From Bacteroidales bacterium (lineage in GTDB: Bacteria > Bacteroidota > Bacteroidia > Bacteroidales > UBA932), in NCBI GenBank assembly GCA_017555445.1, contig JAFZGK010000097.1:1-37871 (forward strand): a DNA stretch of 37,871 nt. The letters are read 5' to 3'. The notes beneath the pieces are model-generated. The model saw only the letters and a list, made by a program, of their open reading frames with translations, did no database searches and was not told the origin of the DNA. A program made the translations under genes and the position numbers. Shown here piece by piece: positions 32,245-37,871 of the stretch. The stretch's first letter is position 1; each line of letters starts with the position of its first letter.

Positions 32245-35181
32245 CTATCTTCCGCAAATTGTTCTGAAATCACAAAAACCACATATACTCTCATCCTGAG
32301 TCCTCCTGAATCCTACCTGAGGATCACACATCTCATCAACCATTGACGCAAGATGCCCGGAAACAGCATCAAAGAACCTCTGATTCAAAGGAACGGTGAC
32401 CGGAGCCTCCTTGAATATCTTTGAAGTGGAATACACACAGTTATATACATCACGTCCCTGTACGAGAGGATGCTGACGCACAAGATAGTCGTAGATAAAG
32501 AACTGGAATGCGATCTTCGGTCGGTCCTTTATATCCGGTGCAAAGATACTCTCCGCAATAGCCTCCGCATTGCCATCATGGATATCGACATCGTCCTCCA
32601 GAACCTTTCCTGTCTTATAGTCCACGACTCTGGCCTGATCAGGGGCAAAACTATCTAACCTATCGACGAATCCTTTGAGTTTCAAACCATTGAAAGTACC
32701 TCTCACTCTGATTTCTCTTCCAAGGATATCGAATGAATCACGTCCGCTTTCCTTGAGCAGTTCCAGATCCCGCTGCAGCGTCTTTACGACATACCTCACA
32801 ATAACATCAGTCACCACGAGGTTTCGTCCGCTGACATCAAGCGTATTGAGCTGATCAGCTATCAACGCCTTCACCTTCTTCCTTATCTCATCTTCACGCT
32901 TGAGCCACCCCTCTATATATGAACGACTTACTGACTGAAGTCTATAATGCAGCCTCTTCTCATTCTCACCCTTGTGGTCAAAGAAGAAATCTTCAGACAT
33001 CGCTTCTTCAGATGTATATAGAGAGCGCATTGTATCATGGTACACTGTTCCGAACATGCCGTAATCCAGCGATTCTGCAACCTCTTCCTCAGCCTTAAGT
33101 CCCTTTACAGTCCCGTAATAGAACTTTGCAGGACAGGCAAGATAATTCTGCAGAGATGTCGCCGAATGCTCCTTCTCCCTTATCACCTCTATATCTTCAG
33201 CTGTCTTGGCAATCTCCGGAAGCTGAGCTGTCTTCATCCCTGCAAACTTTACCACAAAACGGTTGAGCGGCAGGCCGAAATGGTACTCGAGCTGCTTTAT
33301 ATAGCGGCTTTCCTCTCCTGACTTCAATCCTTCCGTACGCGAATCGACCAGCATCCATACCTTTTCTGCACGGGAAATCATCCTATAGAAATAATATGCC
33401 CATATAGCATCCTGATATTCATATGTAGGAAGGCCGAATCCCTTTCTAAGTTCAGGAGGTATGAAGGATGAACTCACATTCCTTCGTGGAAAGACACCCT
33501 CATTTGCGGACATTATCACAAGATTCCTGAAGTCAAGAGCTCTCATTTCCAATGGACCCATTATCTGAAGTCCCTTGAGAGGTTCACCCTTGAATGGCAC
33601 TGACACTGATCCCAGCATCTGAGAGAGAAGTCTGATGAAGGTGGACGGAAGTATGCTTCTCTGTCTTTCCTGTCCGAAAAGACAATCATGCATCATTGTC
33701 AGACCCTTATGATATTCCTTTGCAAACTCCAGTTCGACCGCCATTCCCGGATCATCTGAAACCAGAGGAGCTATCGTGCGGACGACCTCCATAAGGTATA
33801 TTGCAAAAGCTGAAATCTGGGATGAAGCATTGGACTTCGGATCAGTGATGACAACACGGAAAACCGCATTCATAAGAGGAGTTCCGGCAAGTTTTTCCAA
33901 TGGAATATAATATCCGGCCTCCTTCTTTATTTCTGAAATAATCTCCCTGGTCCTATCATCCGAAGCCTTCCTGAACACATCATTTGAAAAGAGATCCCAT
34001 ACCGGTTTGTGATAAAGGAACCACTTCCCTTTTCTGAATATTGCATGCATCTGGATCGAGGCTACATGAGACATCATGTCAAAGAAGATGCTTCCGCTCA
34101 TCGGAAGACCCATGGTCACATTGATGTCACGAATATCATAAGGGATCGAGTTCAGCACCGGGGCAAGAAGGTTCTCATCAGGAAGCACAACTGCACAGTT
34201 TCTCTGAGGGTCCTCGACGTTGGACAGGATATCAGGAAGTCTCTTTGCCTGTCCGATTGAAGATGAAACGCTTACCACATTTATCTCAGGAACAGCAGTT
34301 CCTTCTTCATCCCACTGCGCCGCCTGAGGGAACTCCAGCACATTATCCGCCATGAACACAGAAGACCTGTTCTGTTTGTCCCTGATCAGCTCTCCCGACC
34401 AGTCCAAGCAGAATTCTGCCTTTGAAGTATCCCTGAGTCTTCTCAAGACCGTCTTTTCACATTCATTCAAAGCATTCAGACCTACGAAGATGAATTTTTC
34501 CACATCGGCAAACTGCTCACCAAGAGTCTCTTCAACCGATGAATTTCTGATCTTCTCCGCCAATGAACGATACGCCATTCCTTCATAGGCGCTTCCCTTC
34601 TCTCTCAGCACCTTGTTGAAATCCTGATATAAAGGGTACAGGATATTCCATATCTGCAGGAAGCGGCCCTTGACATCCGGGTCATCAGTATCGAGATTTA
34701 CGGTCAGACGTCCGGACTGGTCGTTGAAATGACTGATAAAGCTTTGAATCGCCTTCTTCTGAGTCTCGGTAAGATAGCTGAACGTATCCTGAAGATGTTT
34801 GTAATCAGCTATGTTAGTGAAAATCTGCCGGGAATCGACAAGATATTTGTCAACATCATTGAAATCAGAGAGAATCACATCTCCCCAGAAGACGAACTCA
34901 TCGACAGACTCAGCATGAGGATTGAGGGAAGAATAGCAGTCATAAAGATCCAGCAGCAGTCTGAGCCTGTCCGCAGTCCTCAGCCCGGAAACTTTAGCAA
35001 AGAAATCATTGATAGTCAACATCTGAGGGACTATCATCGGCTTATCCGAACCAGTCACGGCTTCCGCAAGCCACTTGCGGAAGAATACCATCGAACGACG
35101 GTTAGGGAAGACAAAGCAATGATTGTCGATCTGTTCCCTGTTATAATAATACTCTGCAACCTGTTTCAGAAAAGGTACCAT
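32245..35181 (-). CDS. addB: AddB/RexB-like nuclease subunit
   Basis: A 978-residue protein of the AddB type, with a degenerate UvrD-like helicase part and a C-terminal nuclease. The N-terminus has the FVFPNRRSMVFFRKWLAE motif. The central half has RMISRAEKVWMLVDSRTEGLKSGEESRYIKQLEYHF. The nuclease is marked by SATSLQNYLACPAKFYYGTVKGL and LKGFVDRLDSFAPDQARVVDYKTGKVL. The last residues ICGFCDFRTICGR hold three Cys which, with CPAKF, match the iron-sulfur cluster site of AddB nucleases. It lies first in the addB-addA unit, with a -7 box at 35205. Confidence 0.9.
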   Translation of the reverse strand: MVPFLKQVAEYYYNREQIDNHCFVFPNRRSMVFFRKWLAEAVTGSDKPMIVPQMLTINDFFAKVSGLRTADRLRLLLDLYDCYSSLNPHAESVDEFVFWGDVILSDFNDVDKYLVDSRQIFTNIADYKHLQDTFSYLTETQKKAIQSFISHFNDQSGRLTVNLDTDDPDVKGRFLQIWNILYPLYQDFNKVLREKGSAYEGMAYRSLAEKIRNSSVEETLGEQFADVEKFIFVGLNALNECEKTVLRRLRDTSKAEFCLDWSGELIRDKQNRSSVFMADNVLEFPQAAQWDEEGTAVPEINVVSVSSSIGQAKRLPDILSNVEDPQRNCAVVLPDENLLAPVLNSIPYDIRDINVTMGLPMSGSIFFDMMSHVASIQMHAIFRKGKWFLYHKPVWDLFSNDVFRKASDDRTREIISEIKKEAGYYIPLEKLAGTPLMNAVFRVVITDPKSNASSQISAFAIYLMEVVRTIAPLVSDDPGMAVELEFAKEYHKGLTMMHDCLFGQERQRSILPSTFIRLLSQMLGSVSVPFKGEPLKGLQIMGPLEMRALDFRNLVIMSANEGVFPRRNVSSSFIPPELRKGFGLPTYEYQDAIWAYYFYRMISRAEKVWMLVDSRTEGLKSGEESRYIKQLEYHFGLPLNRFVVKFAGMKTAQLPEIAKTAEDIEVIREKEHSATSLQNYLACPAKFYYGTVKGLKAEEEVAESLDYGMFGTVYHDTMRSLYTSEEAMSEDFFFDHKGENEKRLHYRLQSVSRSYIEGWLKREDEIRKKVKALIADQLNTLDVSGRNLVVTDVIVRYVVKTLQRDLELLKESGRDSFDILGREIRVRGTFNGLKLKGFVDRLDSFAPDQARVVDYKTGKVLEDDVDIHDGNAEAIAESIFAPDIKDRPKIAFQFFIYDYLVRQHPLVQGRDVYNCVYSTSKIFKEAPVTVPLNQRFFDAVSGHLASMVDEMCDPQVGFRRTQDESICGFCDFRTICGR

Positions 35182-35204
35182 ATCTTTCTAAAGTGTTTCT
35201 TCTG

Positions 35205-35212
35205 CAAAGATA
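35205..35212 (-). promoter_or_regulatory. -7 box of the addB-addA operon
   Basis: TATCTTTG on the minus strand, 23 nt before the addB ATG at 35181. A possible TTTG lies only 14 nt upstream, too close for a normal -33 element. Confidence 0.55.
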
Positions 35213-35277
35213 ACATTACATATTGCCAAAGCATAGCACATTTGCACTTTTATTCATATTCGGAATGCAAATAAATA

Positions 35278-35300
35278 AAGGAGTGACCTGATCACTCCTT
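35278..35300 (-). terminator. Terminator after the S4-domain gene
   Basis: A 9-bp stem (35278-35286 with 35292-35300, loop CCTGA) follows the stop codon at 35301-35303 on the minus strand and is trailed by TTATTTATTT. It ends the manA-S4 transcript ahead of the addB promoter. Confidence 0.82.
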
Positions 35301-35744
35301 CTATTCATCATCTTCTATTCCGAAATCTGCAGCAAACCTTTCTGCGACATCATCAGGAACATCAAAGCTCAGATTGCTCCACAGGCTGTCCATCTGTCTG
35401 CGGTCCTTCTTCGTAGGCCTTCCTGCTCCCCTGTCACGCTTGAGGAAGAAAGTCTCCACAGGTGCGCGAAGCTTGTCAAGTTCCTCCTGAGGGGTGAGAT
35501 TCTCGGCATACAGAGGTACGAGCTTTGGTCCCTGCCTCTTATCTATAAGGTCGATTACCTTATATGTATATGTTACCGCACCCTTACGCGCAGTAAGTAC
35601 GTCACCAACCTTCACAGCCTTGGATGGCTTTGTATCACCACCGTTAACTCTGATCTTTCCTCCTTTGCAGGCATCTGTAGCCTCACTTCGAGTCTTGAAC
35701 ACCCTGATGGCCCACAGGTATTTATCGATTCTTACTTCCGTCAT
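35301..35744 (-). CDS. S4-domain RNA-binding protein, Hsp15-like
   Basis: A protein of about 147 residues with the start taken at ATG 35744 (MTEVRIDKYLWAIRVFKTRS). A longer form would run into manA. The N-terminal S4 domain (about 1-65) has RIDKYLWAIRVFKTRSEATDACKGGKIRVNGGDTKPSKAVKVGDVLTARK, the RNA-binding alpha-L fold. A basic, acidic-ended tail follows with DRGAGRPTKKDRRQMDSLW. Hsp15 (HslR) recycles free 50S subunits carrying nascent chains after heat or translation stress. The match is to that subfamily, but the longer tail leaves room for another rRNA-related role. It lies 10 nt after manA and is followed by a terminator. Confidence 0.85.
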   Translation of the reverse strand: MTEVRIDKYLWAIRVFKTRSEATDACKGGKIRVNGGDTKPSKAVKVGDVLTARKGAVTYTYKVIDLIDKRQGPKLVPLYAENLTPQEELDKLRAPVETFFLKRDRGAGRPTKKDRRQMDSLWSNLSFDVPDDVAERFAADFGIEDDE

Positions 35745-35754
35745 GTCTTTGAAA

Positions 35755-37068
35755 TTATGACAGAGGTCCGCGACCCGCGCCAAAGAATCCTAACGGAGAT
35801 GCGCCTGACGGGCCCTGGGGAATATCATCATCGTCAAAGGCGCCATCTTCAAGACCTTCATAGTCTTCATCCTCGAGGAAAGCCTCCGTATCAGGGTCAA
35901 TATATGCATCAAGTTCGTCAACCGGACGTGTCACCGCCTCAAGAATCACTGTCGACCTGTCACGCGGCACGAGGAAGAAGTCAGGCATGTCTGCAGGAAT
36001 GAGGATTGTCTCACCCTTGCCGAACTCATAATTCTCCATGCACGCCTCGCCATTCTCGTTCTCTGAAGGGACCTGCACTGATGCAGCTCCTTCAATACAT
36101 ATATATATAATGAAGCTTGCAAACTTTTCCGTATAGATGTGAAGAGGATCAGTAAGATTGAGCTTCGACACATTGAACTGCGGACTTTCCACAAATGTCT
36201 CGACTACCTTGTCATGGTCATGATGACCTACGCAGCTGCATCCGTGGTCCTCTTCATGACAATGACACTCATGCTCTCCTTCATGACAATGGCATTCATG
36301 CTCACCCCAAAGAGCTCCCTTACGATAGTACGATTCGTCGAATTTATCATAGTTGATAAAATCGATCGCCTCGTCAAGATGCATAGGGCGCGCTGTAGCC
36401 GGATCGAATTCACGGCCCCAGTCATACAGTCTGAAAATAAGGTCTGACGACTCCTGAACCTCCACTACAAGAAGTTCACCCTCGGCAGAGTGTACTGTAC
36501 CGGGTGTTATATGGAGGACATCTCCCTTCTTCGGATATATGACATTGAGAACTTCCTCGACACTGCCGTCATGACATCTGTCGTAAAGTTCCTGTGCGGT
36601 CATATCCTTGTTGAAGCCTGCATAGATCTTTGAACCCGGCTTCGCATCAAGGACATACCATATCTCGTTCTTTCCGAGGGAGTCATATCTCTCCGCAGCA
36701 ATCTCGTCATCCGGGTGCACCTGAACGGAAAGTTTTCCCTTTATGTCAAGGAACTTAATCAGCAACGGAAACTGGCGGCCATAATAATTATACACGTCCT
36801 CGCCAACAACTCTTTCGATATATGTCTCCATCAGGTCGCTTATAGTGTTGCCTGCAAGCCATCCTTCCTTCACCACAGAATCCTCAAATCCCATATCCGC
36901 AATCTCCCAGCTCTCTCCGATAGCCTCCTCAGCACCAAGGACTGTCTCGTTTCCGTCCTCGTCACATACAGTGAATTCCTTTCCCAGTCCTGTCACCAGC
37001 GCATTTCCACCCCAAGGTCTTCTGGAAGCGATAGGTATGAACTTCAATGGGTATAATTTCTTTTCCAT
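35755..37068 (-). CDS. manA: Class I mannose-6-phosphate isomerase with His/Cys-rich insertion
   Basis: A protein of about 437 residues, start taken at ATG 37068 (MEKKLYPLKFIPI). Earlier starts fall in or at the -7 box (37096-37103). It interconverts mannose-6-phosphate and fructose-6-phosphate. Zinc-site and substrate residues include SVQVHPDDE (Gln/His), KNEIWYVLDAKPG (Glu), HITPGTVHSAEGELLVVEVQE and RLYDWGR. The cupin core then runs on to about residue 400. Between RKGALW and VVETFV, about residues 255-287 (codons near 36238-36336) are an added stretch with 10 His and 6 Cys. Two copies of EHECHCHE come from a 27-bp tandem repeat at 36253-36306. A C-terminal tail (about 390-437) is strongly acidic, then Gly/Pro-rich. 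Many relatives are about 320 residues, so both parts look like extras. Confidence 0.9.
   Translation of the reverse strand: MEKKLYPLKFIPIASRRPWGGNALVTGLGKEFTVCDEDGNETVLGAEEAIGESWEIADMGFEDSVVKEGWLAGNTISDLMETYIERVVGEDVYNYYGRQFPLLIKFLDIKGKLSVQVHPDDEIAAERYDSLGKNEIWYVLDAKPGSKIYAGFNKDMTAQELYDRCHDGSVEEVLNVIYPKKGDVLHITPGTVHSAEGELLVVEVQESSDLIFRLYDWGREFDPATARPMHLDEAIDFINYDKFDESYYRKGALWGEHECHCHEGEHECHCHEEDHGCSCVGHHDHDKVVETFVESPQFNVSKLNLTDPLHIYTEKFASFIIYICIEGAASVQVPSENENGEACMENYEFGKGETILIPADMPDFFLVPRDRSTVILEAVTRPVDELDAYIDPDTEAFLEDEDYEGLEDGAFDDDDIPQGPSGASPLGFFGAGRGPLS
36253..36306. repeat. 27-bp tandem duplication inside manA
   Basis: Two adjacent 27-bp units (36253-36279 and 36280-36306) differ at three positions. 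They encode the repeated EHECHCHE segment and look like a simple in-frame duplication that enlarged a metal-binding-like loop. Confidence 0.9.
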
Positions 37069-37095
37069 AAAATCAAACATTGTTCTGACAATCTG

Positions 37096-37103
37096 CAAAT
37101 ATA
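37096..37103 (-). promoter_or_regulatory. -7 box of the manA-S4 operon
   Basis: TATATTTG on the minus strand. The 16 bases 37088-37103 are identical to 29078-29093 in front of the DUF4290 gene. A start upstream of 37090 would lie within the promoter, which supports the ATG at 37068. Confidence 0.6.
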
Positions 37104-37129
37104 CTACTTTTCTCTATAATCTATGGTAT

Positions 37130-37162
37130 AGATATTGACAATATCTTGGCGCGTTGCGCAAC
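37130..37162. promoter_or_regulatory. Candidate operator sites between manA and hsp20
   Basis: Two inverted repeats lie in the divergent gap: AGATATTG-A-CAATATCT (37130-37146, perfect 8-bp arms) and GTTGCGCAAC (37153-37162, perfect 10-bp palindrome). Both are near the expected start regions of the divergent genes. They do not match the CIRCE heat-shock element. The binding protein is unknown. Confidence 0.45.
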
Positions 37163-37201
37163 ACAATAAGTGGAATTTTTAAAATATAGGAGAATACAAA
37201 T

Positions 37202-37633
37202 ATGTTACCAGCACGTCGGTACGGCCAATTCGGCCTCAACGATTTCTTTAATGATTTCTTCGAGAACAGGACTCTCGAAAAGGTAGGCGGGAATGTTCCT
37301 GCAATCAATGTTGTCGAAACAGACAATGAATACAAGCTCGAACTTGCAGCTCCGGGCATGACCAGGGACGACTTCAAAGTCCATCTCAACAAGGACGGAA
37401 ATCTTGTTGTGGAACTCGAAAAGAAGAACTGCGGATGCAAGGACAAAAAGGAGTGCAAGTATCTCAGAAAAGAATTTTCATATGCAAGATTCACTCAGAC
37501 TCTTCTTCTTCCTGACAATGCGGACAAAGAGGGCATTCAGGCACGTGTAGAAAATGGAATTTTGTTCGTAGATGTTCCAAAACTGCAAAAGCCTAAGGCT
37601 GAGGAAGAAACAAAAATGATTGAGATCAAGTAG
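37202..37633 (+). CDS. Hsp20/alpha-crystallin small heat-shock protein with cysteine cluster
   Basis: A 143-residue ATP-independent chaperone. The alpha-crystallin domain (about 33-130) is clear: VPAINVVETDNEYKLELAAPGMTRDDFKVHLNKDGNLVVELEKKN, then FSYARFTQTLLLPDNADKEGIQARVENGILFVDVPK, ending with an EIK tail. An unusual segment lies in the loop after LEKKN, where Cys77, Cys79 and Cys85 (CGCKDKKECKY) replace the usual Lys/Glu-rich loop. A strong Shine-Dalgarno (AGGAGA, 37188-37193) is 8 nt before the ATG, uncommon in this phylum, which suggests high translation under stress. It is divergent from manA and shares the gap with its candidate operators. Confidence 0.92.
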   Translation: MLPARRYGQFGLNDFFNDFFENRTLEKVGGNVPAINVVETDNEYKLELAAPGMTRDDFKVHLNKDGNLVVELEKKNCGCKDKKECKYLRKEFSYARFTQTLLLPDNADKEGIQARVENGILFVDVPKLQKPKAEEETKMIEIK

Positions 37634-37674
37634 CGAAAAAGTTCAGAAAAAATTGTAAAAAAGTACGCGAAAAA

Positions 37675-37705
37675 TTTGGAGGTTCCGATTTTTTGCGTAC
37701 CTTTG
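37675..37705 (+). promoter_or_regulatory. Stable-RNA promoter for the tRNA-Asp/Val cluster
   Basis: The -33 box TTTG (37675-37678) and the -7 box TACCTTTG (37698-37705) are exactly 19 nt apart. The -7 sequence and spacing are the same as in the tRNA-Lys promoter at 948-978. It lies about 40 nt before tRNA-Asp. Confidence 0.85.
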
Positions 37706-37744
37706 CATCCGCGTTCGAAAAAAACGCATAAAGTCTGAACAAAT

Positions 37745-37818
37745 GGTGCGGTAGTTCAGCTGGTTAGAATACCGGCCTGTCACGCCGGGGGTCGCGGGTT
37801 CGAGTCCCGTCCGCACCG
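37745..37818 (+). tRNA. tRNA-Asp (anticodon GTC)
   Basis: A 74-nt cloverleaf: acceptor GGTGCGG/CCGCACC, D-stem GTTC/GAAT, anticodon stem CCGGC/GCCGG with loop CTGTCAC (anticodon GTC), T-stem GCGGG/CCCGT with one G-T pair, discriminator G. The CCA is not encoded. Confidence 0.96.
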
Positions 37819-37823
37819 CAAAC

Positions 37824-37871
37824 GGGAGCATAGCTCAGTTGGTTTAGAGCATCTGCCTTACAAGCAGAGGG
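37824..37871 (+). tRNA. tRNA-Val (anticodon TAC), partial
   Basis: Starts 5 nt after tRNA-Asp. The D-arm GCTC/GAGC and anticodon stem TCTGC/GCAGA with loop CTTACAA (anticodon TAC) are complete. The T-arm and 3' acceptor lie beyond the window edge, so the acceptor stem (GGGAGCA on the 5' side) cannot be checked. Confidence 0.92.

Noticed and set aside
37069..37098. Longer manA start at 37098 or 37080
   Set aside because: The first is inside the -7 box and the second leaves a leader of about 10 nt. The family N-terminus (LYPLKFIPI) follows the ATG at 37068.
37130..37200. CIRCE or sigma-54 element before hsp20
   Set aside because: The TTAGCACTC-N9-GAGTGCTAA CIRCE sequence is absent, and the TTGGCGCGTTGC stretch does not give the sigma-54 spacing.
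1..37871. Mobile elements, prophage, CRISPR arrays or defence systems
   Set aside because: No transposase, integrase, direct-repeat array, restriction or toxin-antitoxin genes are visible. All operons look like ordinary chromosomal genes.

Overview
The window looks like an ordinary chromosomal stretch of a Bacteroidota bacterium, most likely order Bacteroidales. The evidence is the repeated promoter -7 box TAnnTTTG in front of many genes, the near-absence of strong Shine-Dalgarno sequences, and families typical of that phylum (DUF4251, DUF4136, DUF3822 and DUF4290 proteins, a FISUMP lipoprotein, FKBP-type lipoproteins, a long two-TAnnTTTG style of divergent promoter). The genus cannot be fixed from the sequence alone. 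There is no insertion sequence, phage, integrase or CRISPR array.

Layout. Positions 1-602 hold the 5' part of a secreted CE1-type esterase (minus). Two lysine tRNAs (minus) follow, with their own promoter and terminator. Positions 1119-3054 are a three-gene minus operon of envelope proteins. Positions 3163-6484 (plus) carry a long RelA/SpoT-type ppGpp synthetase coupled to a C_GCAxxG_C_C protein, then inorganic pyrophosphatase. Fructose-bisphosphate aldolase (minus) and gmk-nadD (plus) diverge from a perfect palindrome that carries a -7 box on each strand. A minus block (8823-12508) holds a SulP anion transporter, RsmD, a DUF3822 protein and a membrane-anchored unknown protein. A plus block (12612-18597) runs nrnA-like DHH phosphoesterase, two FKBP lipoproteins, a MATE transporter, a cytidylate-kinase-like protein and a serine beta-lactamase-fold hydrolase.

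Positions 18657-21940 (minus) are ackA-ptb-buk, the terminal acyl-phosphate genes of acetate and butyrate formation. A shortened ComEC-like protein, a FISUMP lipoprotein and an ApbE flavin transferase follow. The minus strand from 25426 to 35181 carries DUF4290-FtsK-LolA-like and an AddB-AddA-type nuclease-helicase pair, so this part is devoted to chromosome segregation and recombinational repair.

The right end is the most unusual part. A mannose-6-phosphate isomerase (minus) carries a 33-residue His/Cys-rich insertion built from a 27-bp tandem duplication and an acidic tail. It is followed by an S4/Hsp15-like RNA-binding protein. Divergent from it is an Hsp20 chaperone that itself has a small cysteine cluster, and the gap between them holds two operator-like inverted repeats. 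The window ends in tRNA-Asp and a partial tRNA-Val behind a stable-RNA promoter of the same architecture as the one for the lysine tRNAs.

I did not find a clear new multi-gene defence or mobile system. The best leads are the metal-binding-like ManA/Hsp20 pair, the minimal ComEC, the apparently hydrolase-dead RSH enzyme, and the symmetric divergent promoter.
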